Positions 16,157 to 26,966 of a stretch of DNA of 64,000 nucleotides are shown here, one piece after another (the first letter of the stretch is position 1; every line of letters starts with the position of its first letter). The DNA lies in contig NZ_JOCX01000015.1 of assembly GCF_000717915.1 (NCBI RefSeq), forward strand, positions 62,001-126,000, written 5' to 3'. Both the position numbers and the translations under genes were made by a program. The notes beneath the pieces are model-generated. The model saw only the letters and a list, made by a program, of their open reading frames with translations, was not told the DNA's origin and ran no database searches. The DNA is from Streptomyces sp. NRRL S-244 (GTDB lineage Bacteria; Actinomycetota; Actinomycetes; Streptomycetales; Streptomycetaceae).

Positions 16157-16597
16157 CTACCGGGCGAACCGTTCCCGGAGGGCCGCCAGGCCCGTCGCGT
16201 ACGTGCCGTCGCCGAAGAGCTGCTCGACCTGGGCGACGGCGTCGGCGGATTCCGCCTCGTACGTGCCCCGCCAGCGCACCTCCGCGCCCTCCTCGTGCGG
16301 GTGGACGGAGAGCGTCGCTTCGTAACCGCTGATGGGGAAGGCCGGGGCCTCGACGGAGTAGCGGTACGCGTGGGCGGCCGGGTCCTTGGCGAGGAGGCGT
16401 TCACGGAGGACGACCTGGCCCTCGTACGTGAAGGCCCGTACCGCGCCGGGGGTTTCGGGGTCGGCGCCGTTCTCGATGGTGGAGGGCAGGAGGTGCGGGT
16501 GCCAGTCGGGGAAGGCGCCGAAGTCGCCGATGACCTGCCAGACCTCGGCGGGGGCGGCCGGCACGACGACGGTGCGCAGGAGCGTACGGGTCACCAT
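16157..16597 (-). CDS. SRPBCC family (polyketide cyclase-like) protein
   Basis: 146 residues. It opens with the family pattern VPAAPAEVWQVIGDFGAFPDWHPHL, followed by RAFTYEGQVVLRERLLAKDPAAHAYRYSVE and a long C-terminal helix (ADAVAQVEQLFGDGTYATGLAALRERF). The START-like helix-grip fold binds hydrophobic ligands, but catalysis is not implied. It overlaps the end of the SDR gene by seven bases on the same strand, so both are co-translated and probably act on the same small molecule. Confidence 0.88.
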   Translation of the reverse strand: MVTRTLLRTVVVPAAPAEVWQVIGDFGAFPDWHPHLLPSTIENGADPETPGAVRAFTYEGQVVLRERLLAKDPAAHAYRYSVEAPAFPISGYEATLSVHPHEEGAEVRWRGTYEAESADAVAQVEQLFGDGTYATGLAALRERFAR

Positions 16598-17385
16598 GTC
16601 CCGTCACCCCGCAGCGTGGCGTCGGCGCCGCCGTCGATGAAGACGATCTGACCGGTGACATGGGTGTTCTCGGGGGAACTCAGGAAGTCGAGGAGCGGGG
16701 CGACCTGTTCGGCGGCGGCGTGGCCGTGCAGGGGCATGGGCACGGCCGAGTCGAAGACCTCGCGTATGCCGGGGGTGGCGAGCAGGGGCTCGGTCATGGG
16801 GGTCAGGACCGTGCCGGGGGCGACGGCATTGAGCGGAATGCCGGCGCCCGCCCATTGTGCGGTGGCGGCGGTGCGGCGGACCCAGCGGGCGAGGGCGTTC
16901 TTGGACGAGCCGTAGATGACGTGGCCTTCACCGCGCTCCACGGCGGCCTGCGCGGCGGCGGTCGCGGCGGTCTCGTCGCCGGCGAGGGCCGCGTCCGCGA
17001 TGGCCGGGTCGTGGGGGTGGATCGCGGTGACCGACGAGATGACGACGGCGCGGGGGTCGGTACCGGCGGCGAGCAGGGGGCGCAGCCCCTCCAAAGTGGC
17101 CACTGCGCCGAAGTAGTTGACCTTGACGGTCTGCGGGTCGAAGAGGTGGACGCCCGCGGAGGCGATCACGGAGTCGAGGCGGCCGCCGGTCAGCTCCCGC
17201 GCCCGGTCCACGAGCCGCGCACGCCCCTCGGGCGTGGACAGGTCGGCGTCGATGTCCGAGTCGGCGAGGTCGGCGCCGAGCACGGTGTGGCCCTGTGCAC
17301 GGAGGCGGGCGGCGGTTGCCCCGCCGATGCCGGAGGCGGCTCCGGTGACGAGGTAAGTGCGGGGCCGGGCAGGGGACATGGGCAC
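16591..17385 (-). CDS. SDR family NAD(P)-dependent oxidoreductase
   Basis: 264 residues; Met1 or Met3 may start it. The glycine motif TGAASGIG is at residues 15-22, the catalytic Ser in VISSVTA, and the YxxxK motif as YGSSK (about 158-162), with the C-terminal FIDGGADA typical of classical SDRs. It resembles 3-alpha-hydroxysteroid dehydrogenase-like enzymes with the short acidic ADLADSDIDADL after strand two. The overlapping downstream SRPBCC gene and the divergent TetR gene form a regulated two-gene unit. The substrate is unknown. Confidence 0.92.
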   Translation of the reverse strand: MPMSPARPRTYLVTGAASGIGGATAARLRAQGHTVLGADLADSDIDADLSTPEGRARLVDRARELTGGRLDSVIASAGVHLFDPQTVKVNYFGAVATLEGLRPLLAAGTDPRAVVISSVTAIHPHDPAIADAALAGDETAATAAAQAAVERGEGHVIYGSSKNALARWVRRTAATAQWAGAGIPLNAVAPGTVLTPMTEPLLATPGIREVFDSAVPMPLHGHAAAEQVAPLLDFLSSPENTHVTGQIVFIDGGADATLRGDGTW

Positions 17386-17474
17386 TCTCCTTGACTCGTA
17401 TCGCTCGTATCGCTCGTCTGCGATCTGTGATCTGTGATCCAGCGACGCGCGAGGTTTTGATCAACATACATTTA

Positions 17475-17491
17475 TTGGCATGGCGTGCCAA
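17475..17491. promoter_or_regulatory. Inverted repeat, candidate TetR operator
   Basis: TTGGCA and TGCCAA flank TGGCG in the gap between the divergent SDR and TetR genes. The 17-bp size and the position suit autoregulation by the TetR protein. Short tandem duplications (CTCGTATCG twice, GATCTGT twice) lie beside it at about 17395-17440. Confidence 0.5.
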
Positions 17492-17604
17492 GTAGCGAGT
17501 TCGTGCCGCAATGGGTGCCACGGTTGGCTCCCGGCCCCCGGCCAGGCAGCATGGGCCCCTACGAGCGGACGCCTGTGACCAGGGATGCGGAGGGGGACAT
17601 CGGG

Positions 17605-18207
17605 ATGGCGGCAGAACGAGGCCGGCCGCCTCTGACCGAGCGGCGGCGGCAGGAGACCCGCGTCGAGATCGCGGAAACCGCGGCGGCGCTCTTCGCCGAG
17701 CGCGGGTACGAGGCGACGACGGTCGAGGACATCACCGCCGCGGCCGGCGTCTCGCTGCGCACCTTCTACCGCTACTGCTCCTCGAAGGAGGACGCCCTCA
17801 CACCCCTCGTCACGTCCGGCGTCGGCCAGCTCGTCGACGCGCTGGCCGCCCAGCCGGCGGACGAGCCGCTGATCGCCGCCGTGGAGCGGGTCTTCACGAC
17901 GCCGATGTCCGAGCGGCGCCTCGCGGACGCGGAGCCCGGCCGCGCCCTCGTCCGCCTCATGGGCGGCGTTCCGGCGCTCCGTTCGCGCTGGCTGGCGGCC
18001 GTACAGGAGATGCGCGACCGGCTGCTGCCGGTGCTCGCCGCCCGGACGGGCAGACCTGCGGACAGCCTGGAGGTACGGCTGCTGGCGGGCGCCGTGCTCG
18101 ACGCGTTCACGGCGGCCGTGGAGCAGTGGGCGGGCCCGGACGAAGCCGAGGACCTGCTCGTCCTCACGCGCCGGGCGCTCGCGTTCCTACGGCTCGACGA
18201 GCTGTAG
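17605..18207 (+). CDS. TetR/AcrR family transcriptional regulator
   Basis: 200 residues from the ATG at 17605, which has GGAGGGGG eight bases upstream; a GTG at 17575 would add ten residues. The DNA-binding helices are clear: RVEIAETAAALFAERGYEATTVEDITAAAGVSLRTFYRYCSSKED. The C-terminal ligand domain has RALVRLMGGVPALRSRW, usual for the actinobacterial TetR_C subgroup linked to oxidoreductases. It is divergent from the SDR/SRPBCC pair, which it probably represses, with an inverted repeat between them. Confidence 0.92.
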   Translation: MAAERGRPPLTERRRQETRVEIAETAAALFAERGYEATTVEDITAAAGVSLRTFYRYCSSKEDALTPLVTSGVGQLVDALAAQPADEPLIAAVERVFTTPMSERRLADAEPGRALVRLMGGVPALRSRWLAAVQEMRDRLLPVLAARTGRPADSLEVRLLAGAVLDAFTAAVEQWAGPDEAEDLLVLTRRALAFLRLDEL

Positions 18208-18226
18208 CGGGGCGGACGGGCGGTCG

Positions 18227-18249
18227 GCCCCGCCTGTGTGTGGCGGGGC
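18227..18249. terminator. Hairpin between convergent TetR and M14 peptidase genes
   Basis: GCCCCGCC (18227-18234) pairs with GGCGGGGC (18242-18249) across a 7-nt loop in the 47-bp gap, so it can serve both genes. Confidence 0.55.
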
Positions 18250-18254
18250 GGCTT

Positions 18255-19598
18255 TCACGGCAGTCGTCCTTCCGCCGCGGCGTGGGCTCGGGCCTCCGCC
18301 GTGCACTGCTGCACCGGCTCGCCCTCCGTGAGGCGGTACGGGGCCCGGGCGTCGAGGAGCAGGGGGACCAGGGCGCGCAGGGGTTGGCGTAGCGGGACGA
18401 ACGCGCCCCCGTCCGAGCGGGTGACCCGTACGCCGTGGAGGGTGAGGCGGCTGCCGACTTCGGTGTACCGGGCCGGTGTGAGGCGGTAGCCGCAGGGCGG
18501 GTCGGTGAGGGTTTCACCCTCGGCCGGGGCCTGGTTGTCCGCGCCGCCCAGGAGGACCGGGCCCTGGTCGCGGTAGCCGGTCAGGCGGGCCGACGCGGTC
18601 GTCGACGCCAGCGTGCCCGCCCGTTGGGAGACGTACGCGAACAGCCCGCGCAGGCCGGTGAGCTGGGAGTTCACGCGGCGTCGGCGGTTGACGGCGGGGT
18701 CGGCCGTTTCCGCTGCGCCGGCCGGCTCGACGCGGCTTTCGATCAGCAGCGTGACGGCGTGTTTGATGCCCGCGGCATTGCGCAGGATGCGCTCCTGGCC
18801 CTCGCCCGCGACCTGCTTGACGGGGGCGCCGGTCACGGGGTCGGTCCAGATGCCGTAGGTGCCGGTGGAGTACCCGGCGGCGTGCGCGGCTTTCCGTACG
18901 AAGGCTCCGGACAGCGCGCGGGCCTGCGCGTACACGCCGGGGTCGGTGTTGGGGTTGCGCGGCCAGAGGTCGAAGAGGTCCTTGTCGTACGTCCTGGGCG
19001 TCGCCCGGTACTCGTGCAGGTCGTAGACGAGGTCCGGCCGCCGGTCGCGCAGTACGGCCGCGACGGCCCGCGCCTCGGGCGAAGTCAGCGCGAGGTGGTC
19101 GCGGTTGATGTCGATGCCGGTCGCGTTGACCCGGGTGTCGGCGGCCCGTCCGTCCGGGTTGGCGGTCGGGATGACGAGCACCGTGGCGCGCTCCAGGAGG
19201 CGTCGGGTCCCCGGGTCGCGGGCGTGGGCGAGGTCGCGGATGGTGGTCAGACATGCCTCGCGCCCGGCCGGCTCGTCGCCGTGCTGGCTGCAGACCAGCA
19301 GGACGGTGACGGGTGCGGGTGCGGAGCGGGTGCCGCTGACGCTCACGAGCCACAGCGGGCGGCCGCCGGTGCTGATGCCGATCGGCTGCCGCCGCAGAGC
19401 GGTCCGTTCGCCGCCCCGGTCGACGGCGTCGAGGAAAGCCCGCTCCTCGGACTCCGTGGTCCAGCGCGCGCCGTACGTGGCCTCGAACCCCGTACGGGGC
19501 ACGCCGTCGGCCGCCCGGGCGGCGCCGGCCGCCCAGGGCACGGCGAGGACGACTCCGGCGGCGGCAGCCACGGCCCGGGCGAGCCGGTGGAAGAACAT
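18255..19598 (-). CDS. Secreted M14 family zinc carboxypeptidase
   Basis: 447 residues from the ATG at 19598 (MFFHRLAR), giving a signal peptide that ends near ARAADG. The open frame runs far upstream, but that part is antisense to another gene. The zinc ligands are visible as HGDE (with the E of HxxE) after LLVCSQ and the His of DLHEY; NPDGR and INRDH are family motifs, and the catalytic Glu is in LLIESR. The propeptide-like N-terminus (TEYEERAFLD-type helix) and a C-terminal extension of about 110 residues with one Cys pair complete it. It would remove C-terminal residues from extracellular peptides. No partner gene is nearby. Confidence 0.9.
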   Translation of the reverse strand: MFFHRLARAVAAAAGVVLAVPWAAGAARAADGVPRTGFEATYGARWTTESEERAFLDAVDRGGERTALRRQPIGISTGGRPLWLVSVSGTRSAPAPVTVLLVCSQHGDEPAGREACLTTIRDLAHARDPGTRRLLERATVLVIPTANPDGRAADTRVNATGIDINRDHLALTSPEARAVAAVLRDRRPDLVYDLHEYRATPRTYDKDLFDLWPRNPNTDPGVYAQARALSGAFVRKAAHAAGYSTGTYGIWTDPVTGAPVKQVAGEGQERILRNAAGIKHAVTLLIESRVEPAGAAETADPAVNRRRRVNSQLTGLRGLFAYVSQRAGTLASTTASARLTGYRDQGPVLLGGADNQAPAEGETLTDPPCGYRLTPARYTEVGSRLTLHGVRVTRSDGGAFVPLRQPLRALVPLLLDARAPYRLTEGEPVQQCTAEARAHAAAEGRLP

Positions 19599-19763
19599 GG
19601 AAGGCCCCAGCACGGTCGAAGGATCACGTCGTGATGTCAACCGCTCCACGACCCGAAAGGCACGCAACCCGCCGACGAGGCCCACCGCCGGGGTTGCGGG
19701 CCTCGGCCGCCCTACCGTGGACGGGGCGGTCGACCGATCCGCGGCGAGCAGGAGGAGCAGGGC

Positions 19764-21386
<1,623 letters not shown>

Positions 21387-21589
21387 CCACCCCGCAACCC
21401 TCCCGAAGGCCGTGTTCAGCGCGCCCGGCCGGACCGGTCCTTCTCCGCCACGGGCCAAGCCTTCAGCGAGAAAACTCTTGATGCCGCAGTAGAATGGCCG
21501 GTTGTTCGACGCCGGTCCGGAACAACCCGGGCAGACCTGGGCTCCGCCGGCGACCCGGATGTCCCCCCGGGAGCGAGACGCGAGGGCCG

Positions 21590-24500
21590 ATGGCAGCCAC
21601 ACCTGAGCGCGGTGACCTGACCCTGCTCGACGACAGCGACGCGCACGAGGAGTCCGGCAAATCCGCCCGGTTCTCCGCGGGGCCCGCCGCCCCCACGCGT
21701 ACCCTCCTCGACATCTTCGAGGCGTCCGTACGGGCGTACCCCGACGAGCTCGCCCTCGACGACGGCTCCGCCCAGCTGACCTACCGGGCGCTGGCCCTCG
21801 AGGTCGAACGCCGCAGGCGCGCGCTCGCGGCGGCCGGCGTGGGACTCGGCGACCGGGTCGGTGTCCGCGTGCCGTCCGGGACCAATGAACTGTATGCGGC
21901 CATTCTCGCCGTACTCGCCGCAGGCGCCGCCTACGTCCCGGTCGATGCCGAGGACCCCGACGAGCGGGCCGAGCTGGTCTTCGGCGAGGCCCGCGTACGG
22001 GCCGTGCTGGGCGGCGGACAGCGCGTCGACGTCACCGGCCTGCCGGACGTTCCCGTGTCCGCCGCGCGCCCCGGACCCGAGCACGACGCGTGGATCATCT
22101 TCACCTCCGGCTCCACCGGCAAGCCCAAGGGCGTCGCCGTCAGCCACCGCAGCGCCGCCGCGTTCGTGGACGCCGAGGCCGCGCTGTTCCTCACCGAAGA
22201 GCCCATCGGCCCCGGCGACCGGGTCATGGCCGGCCTGTCCGTCGCCTTCGACGCCTCCTGCGAGGAGATGTGGCTGGCCTGGCGGTACGGCGCCTGCCTC
22301 GTGCCCGTCCCCCGCTCCCAGGTCCGCAGCGGCGCCGACCTCGGCCCCTGGCTCGTGGAGCAGGAGATCACCGTGGTCTCCACGGTGCCGACCCTGGCCG
22401 CGCTCTGGGAGCCGGAGACCCTCGACGAGGTCCGGCTGCTGATCTTCGGCGGCGAGGCCTGCCCGCCCGAGCTGACCCAGCGCCTGGTCACCGAGGGCCG
22501 CGAGGTCTGGAACACGTACGGGCCCACCGAGGCCACCGTCGTCGCCTGCGCCTCGCTCCTGACCGGCGAGGAGCCGATCCGGATCGGTCTCCCGCTGAAC
22601 GGCTGGGAGCTGGCCGTCGTCGACGAGTCCGGCGAGCCGGTGCCGATGGGCGGCAGCGGCCAGCTCGTGATCGGCGGCGTCGGCCTGGCCCGCTACCTCG
22701 ACCCGGAAAAGGACGCGGAGAAGTACGCCCCGCTGGAATCCCTCGGCTGGGAGCGCGCCTACCGCAGCGGCGACCTCGTCCGCGCGGAACCGGAAGGCCT
22801 GGTCTTCCTCGGCCGCGGCGACGAGCAGATCAAGCTCGGCGGCCGCCGGATCGAGCTGGGCGAGGTGGACGCGGCGCTCCAGGCCCTGCCCGGCGTCGCC
22901 GGCGCGGCCGCGGCCGTCCGTACGGCCCGCAGCGGCAACCAGCTGCTGGTCGGCTACCTGGTCGCCCAGGAGGGCTGGGACCACGCGGCGGCGGTCGGGC
23001 GGCTGCGCGCCGAGCTGCCCGCGGCCCTCGTGCCGCTGCTCGCGCCCGTCGACGAGCTGCCGACCCGCACCTCCGGCAAGGTGGACCGGGACGCCCTGCC
23101 CTGGCCGCTGCCCGAGCTGGAGACCACCGGCCCCACGGAGCAGCTGTACGGCACCGAGGCCTGGCTCGCCGAGCAGTGGACCGAGACCCTCGGGGTGGCC
23201 GTCACGGGCGCCGCCGACGACTTCTTCGCGATCGGCGGCAACAGTCTGGCCGCCGCCCAGCTCACCACCCGCCTGCGCACCCGCTACCCGCGTGCGGCCG
23301 TCCTCGACATCTACCAGCAGCCCGTCCTGCGCAAGCTGGCCCGGCGCCTGGAGAAGTCCGTACGGGACGACGAGGCGGCCCGGGTCGTCGCACCCGTTCC
23401 GCTGCGGTCCAAGGTGGTGCAGTCGCTCCTGCTGCTCCCGCTGTTCACCCTGGTGGGCCTGCGCTGGAGCGTGGCCCTGCTGGCGCTGGGCAACGCGCTG
23501 CACTGGTTCGGTGCGTATCCGTGGGCGCCCGCCGCCTCGTGGTGGTTCGTCGTCCCCGGTGCGGCGCTGCTCTTCAGCCCGCCGGGCCGCCTCGCCCTCG
23601 CGGCCGGCGGCGCGCGCCTGCTGCTGCGCGGCGTGAAGGCGGGCCGCTACCCGCGCGGCGGAAGCGTGCACCTGAGGCTGTGGACGGCCGAGCGGCTGGC
23701 CGAGTACGTGGGCGCGACCTCGCTCACCGGTTCCTGGCTGGAGCGGTACGCGCGGGCTCTCGGCGCCAAGGTCGGCCCCGAGGTGGACCTGCACTCGCTG
23801 CCTCCGGTGACGGGCATGCTCAAGCTGGGCCGCGGCTGCGCCGTGGAGTCCGAGGTGGACCTCTGCGGGCACTGGCTGGACGGCGACCGGCTGGTGATCG
23901 GCCCGGTCAAGGTCGGCGCGGGCGCGGTGGTGGGCACCCGCAGCCTGCTCTTCCCCGGCGCGCGGGTCGGCAAGCGGGCCGAGGTGGCCCCCGGCTCCGC
24001 CGTGGTCGCGACGGTCCCCACCGGACAGCGCTGGGCCGGTGCGCCCGCCGTCAAGCTGGGCAGGGCCAAGCGCAACTGGCCCAAGCAGCGCCCGCCGCGC
24101 GGGCTCCTGTGGCGGGCCGCTTACGGGGCGGCCGGCGTCGGCCTCACCGCGCTGCCGGTGCTCGCCACCGTGCCCGCCCTGCTCGTGGTGAGCCGGTTCG
24201 TGCCCGCCGACGCCGGACTGGCCGAGGCCCTGCGCGGGGCCCTGATCGCCGTGGTGCCCGGGGCGCTCGCGTACGGGTTCGCGTACGCGGCCCTGCTGCT
24301 GGTCTCCGTACGCCTGCTCAGCCTGGGCCTGCGCACCGGAACCCATCCGACGCACAGCAGGGTCGGCTGGCAGGCCTGGACGGTCACCCAGCTGATGGAC
24401 CTGGCGCGCGAGACGCTCTTCCCGCTGTACGCCGGCCTGATCACCCCGGTGTGGCTGCGGCTGCTCGGCATGAAGATCGGCCGGGGTGCGGAGGTCTCCA

Positions 24501-25498
24501 CCGTGCTCGCGCTGCCGAGCCTCACCACCGTCGGCGAGGGCGCGTTCCTCGCCGACGACACCCTGACCGCCCCGTACGAGCTGGGCGGCGGCTGGATGCA
24601 CATCGGGCACTCCCAGATCGGCCGCCGGGCGTTCCTCGGCAACTCCGGCATGACCGCGCCCGGCCGCAGCGTGCCGGACGGCGGGCTGGTCGGCGTCCTG
24701 TCGGCGACCCCGAAGAAGGCCAAGAAGGGCAGCTCCTACCTGGGCCTGCCGCCGGTCCGGCTGCCCCGGTCCGCCGAGAGCTCCGACCAGAGCCGGACGT
24801 ACGATCCGCCGGCGCGGCTGCTGTGGGCGCGCGGGCTGGTGGAGCTGTGCCGGCTCCTGCCGGTGTTCTGCTCGGCCGCGCTGGCCGTGCTGATGGTGGC
24901 GGCGCTGTGCGCGCTGGCCACGGCGGGCGGCGGCCCGGGGGTGTGGGGCACCGCGCTGCTGTCCGGGGCGGTCCTGCTCGCCGCCGGGGTGGCCGCGGGC
25001 GCGGTCTCGGTGGTCGCGAAGTGGCTGCTGGTGGGCCGGCACCGGGCGGGAGAGCACCCGCTGTGGAGCGGCTTCGTGTGGCGCAACGAGCTGGCCGACA
25101 CCTTCGTCGAGGTTCTGGCCGTGCCGTGGCTGGCCGGATCGGTGCCCGGTACCCCGCTGCTGAACCTGTGGCTGCGCGGGCTGGGGGCCCGGATCGGCCG
25201 GGGCGTGTGGTGCGAGAGCTACTGGCTGCCCGAGTCGGACCTGGTGGAGCTGGGTGACGGGGTCACCGTGAACCGCGGGTGCGTGTTGCAGACTCACCTC
25301 TTCCACGACCGGATCTTGAGGACGGATACTGTGGTCCTCCGCGAGGGTGCCACGCTGGGCCCGGGCGGCATCGTCCTGCCCGGAAGTTCGGTCGGGGCCC
25401 ACAGCACACTGGGGCCCGCCTCTCTCGTGATGGCCGGGGAATCCGTCCCCGCCGACACCCGTTGGCTGGGCAACCCGATCGAGGCATGGCGGACCTGA
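21590..25498 (+). CDS. Pls/PosA-type membrane NRPS (epsilon-poly-L-lysine synthetase-like)
   Basis: 1302 residues from the ATG at 21590, close to the 1319 of S. albulus Pls. The adenylation domain (about 40-500) has TSGSTGKPKG (from 172), NTYGPTE (from 308) and Lys497 in TSGKVDR. The carrier domain has GGNS with pantetheine Ser552. Six membrane segments follow at about 612-640, 648-664, 844-871, 884-913, 1088-1110 and 1122-1147. They flank three soluble domains (about 665-840, 915-1085, 1150-1302) with hexapeptide left-handed beta-helix repeats such as IGPVKVGAGAVVGTRSL. This is the Pls layout, in which these domains join monomers without a thioesterase. The specificity residues D221 A222 E225 S264 I285 G287 T309 V317 V318 K497 are near the lysine code DAESIGSVCK. 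The product is probably a cationic homopolymer; identity and length are unproven. An M1 peptidase gene follows 37 bp later. Confidence 0.93.
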   Translation: MAATPERGDLTLLDDSDAHEESGKSARFSAGPAAPTRTLLDIFEASVRAYPDELALDDGSAQLTYRALALEVERRRRALAAAGVGLGDRVGVRVPSGTNELYAAILAVLAAGAAYVPVDAEDPDERAELVFGEARVRAVLGGGQRVDVTGLPDVPVSAARPGPEHDAWIIFTSGSTGKPKGVAVSHRSAAAFVDAEAALFLTEEPIGPGDRVMAGLSVAFDASCEEMWLAWRYGACLVPVPRSQVRSGADLGPWLVEQEITVVSTVPTLAALWEPETLDEVRLLIFGGEACPPELTQRLVTEGREVWNTYGPTEATVVACASLLTGEEPIRIGLPLNGWELAVVDESGEPVPMGGSGQLVIGGVGLARYLDPEKDAEKYAPLESLGWERAYRSGDLVRAEPEGLVFLGRGDEQIKLGGRRIELGEVDAALQALPGVAGAAAAVRTARSGNQLLVGYLVAQEGWDHAAAVGRLRAELPAALVPLLAPVDELPTRTSGKVDRDALPWPLPELETTGPTEQLYGTEAWLAEQWTETLGVAVTGAADDFFAIGGNSLAAAQLTTRLRTRYPRAAVLDIYQQPVLRKLARRLEKSVRDDEAARVVAPVPLRSKVVQSLLLLPLFTLVGLRWSVALLALGNALHWFGAYPWAPAASWWFVVPGAALLFSPPGRLALAAGGARLLLRGVKAGRYPRGGSVHLRLWTAERLAEYVGATSLTGSWLERYARALGAKVGPEVDLHSLPPVTGMLKLGRGCAVESEVDLCGHWLDGDRLVIGPVKVGAGAVVGTRSLLFPGARVGKRAEVAPGSAVVATVPTGQRWAGAPAVKLGRAKRNWPKQRPPRGLLWRAAYGAAGVGLTALPVLATVPALLVVSRFVPADAGLAEALRGALIAVVPGALAYGFAYAALLLVSVRLLSLGLRTGTHPTHSRVGWQAWTVTQLMDLARETLFPLYAGLITPVWLRLLGMKIGRGAEVSTVLALPSLTTVGEGAFLADDTLTAPYELGGGWMHIGHSQIGRRAFLGNSGMTAPGRSVPDGGLVGVLSATPKKAKKGSSYLGLPPVRLPRSAESSDQSRTYDPPARLLWARGLVELCRLLPVFCSAALAVLMVAALCALATAGGGPGVWGTALLSGAVLLAAGVAAGAVSVVAKWLLVGRHRAGEHPLWSGFVWRNELADTFVEVLAVPWLAGSVPGTPLLNLWLRGLGARIGRGVWCESYWLPESDLVELGDGVTVNRGCVLQTHLFHDRILRTDTVVLREGATLGPGGIVLPGSSVGAHSTLGPASLVMAGESVPADTRWLGNPIEAWRT

Positions 25499-25535
25499 CG
25501 AGGGCCCGGGCACAGCGCAGGGAGCGGAAGCGGCA

Positions 25536-26948
25536 ATGAACGGCCAGAGAACAGCGGCATCGGACCCGTACTTCCCCGACAACGGAGACTCCCGTTACCG
25601 CGTGCACCGGTACGAACTCGCTCTGGAGTACCGGCCCGGCCCCAACCGGCTGGCCGGTACCGCCCGGATCAGCGCGATCGCCGGGCGGGCGCCGCTCGCC
25701 GAGTTCCACCTGAACCTGGCCGATTTCAAAATAGGCCGGGTCATGGTGAACGGCCGTGCCCCGCACTACACCCACCGGGGCGGCAAGCTCCGCATCCGCC
25801 CGGCCAAGCCGCTGTCCGCCGGCGCCGCCTTCACCGTGGAGGTGCACTGGGCGGGCAATCCCAAGCCGGTGCGCAGCCCCTGGGGCGGGCTCGGCTGGGA
25901 GGAGCTGACCGACGGCGCGCTGGTGGCCAGCCAGCCGGTCGGCGCGCCCTCCTGGTACCCGTGCAACGACCGGCCCGCCGACAAGGCCTCGTACCAGATC
26001 TCGGTCAACACGCCGTCCTCGTACACGGTGGTCGCGGGCGGGCGGCTGCTCACCAGGACGACCAAGGCGTCCACGACGACCTGGGTGTACGAGCAGCCCG
26101 CACCCACCTCCAGCTACCTGGTCGGCCTGTCCATCGGCGTGTACCAGACGGTGCTGCTCGGCGACCCCGGGCTCGGCGGGGTGCCGATGAGCGCCCACGT
26201 ACCGGCGCACCTGTTGCCGCAGTTCTCCCGCGACTTCGCCCGGCAGCCCGCCATGATGCAGCTGTTCGAGGACCTGTTCGGGCCCTATCCCTTCGGGGAG
26301 TACGCGGTGGTCGTCGCCGACGAGGAACTGGACGTTCCGGTGGAGGCCCAGGGCCTCTCCCTGTTCGGTGCCAACCACGTCGACGGCGCCCGCGGGTCGG
26401 AGCGGCTCGTCGCCCACGAGCTGGCGCACCAGTGGTTCGGCAACAGCGTGACCATCACCGACTGGCGGCACATCTGGCTGAACGAGGGCTTCGCGAAGTA
26501 CGCCGAGTGGCTGTGGTCGGAGCGCTCCGGCGGCCGCACCGCGCACGAGCAGGCGGCCGCCGCGCACCGGCTGCTGGCCTCGCAGCCGCAGGACCTGCGG
26601 CTGGTCGACCCGGGCCGCAAGCTGATGTTCGACGACCGGCTGTACCAGCGCGGGGGGCTCGCGGTGCACGCGATCCGCTGCGCCCTGGGCGACGGCGCGT
26701 TCTTCCGCATGCTGCGCGACTGGACGACGGTGCACCGGCACGGCGTGGTGAGCACCGCCGCCTTCACCACGCACGTGGCCCGGTACGCGGCCGATCCGGT
26801 GGACGAGGTGTTCTCGGCCTGGCTGTACGAGACCTCCCTGCCGCCGCTGCCGGTGCCCCCGCCCGTACGGCCGACGGCTTCGACGCCGGCGAAGCCCGCG
26901 TACCCGCCGACCAACGGCCGGCCGAGCCGGGGCCGCACGTCCGCCTGA
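25536..26948 (+). CDS. M1 family zinc metallopeptidase
   Basis: 470 residues, start 37 bp after the Pls-type gene stop, with GGGAGCGG upstream; the two are very likely an operon. The zinc site is HELAH (His294, Glu295, His298) with Glu317 eighteen residues on (LNEGFAKY). The exopeptidase substrate loop reads EAQGLSLFG in the GAMEN position. The N-terminal beta-domain opens with YRVHRYELALEYRPGPNRLAG. It is about half the length of aminopeptidase N, lacking the long C-terminal helical part, and has no signal peptide. Producers of epsilon-poly-lysine are known to carry zinc peptidases that degrade the polymer, so polymer turnover or self-protection is a reasonable inference. Confidence 0.92.
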   Translation: MNGQRTAASDPYFPDNGDSRYRVHRYELALEYRPGPNRLAGTARISAIAGRAPLAEFHLNLADFKIGRVMVNGRAPHYTHRGGKLRIRPAKPLSAGAAFTVEVHWAGNPKPVRSPWGGLGWEELTDGALVASQPVGAPSWYPCNDRPADKASYQISVNTPSSYTVVAGGRLLTRTTKASTTTWVYEQPAPTSSYLVGLSIGVYQTVLLGDPGLGGVPMSAHVPAHLLPQFSRDFARQPAMMQLFEDLFGPYPFGEYAVVVADEELDVPVEAQGLSLFGANHVDGARGSERLVAHELAHQWFGNSVTITDWRHIWLNEGFAKYAEWLWSERSGGRTAHEQAAAAHRLLASQPQDLRLVDPGRKLMFDDRLYQRGGLAVHAIRCALGDGAFFRMLRDWTTVHRHGVVSTAAFTTHVARYAADPVDEVFSAWLYETSLPPLPVPPPVRPTASTPAKPAYPPTNGRPSRGRTSA

Positions 26949-26966
26949 GGCGGGCCGGGGCCGCGG

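Noticed and set aside
21416..25582. 1388-codon minus-strand frame opposite the Pls-type gene
   Set aside because: Low-complexity, His/Gln/Arg-rich and lacking motifs, while the plus strand encodes a complete, well-known architecture.
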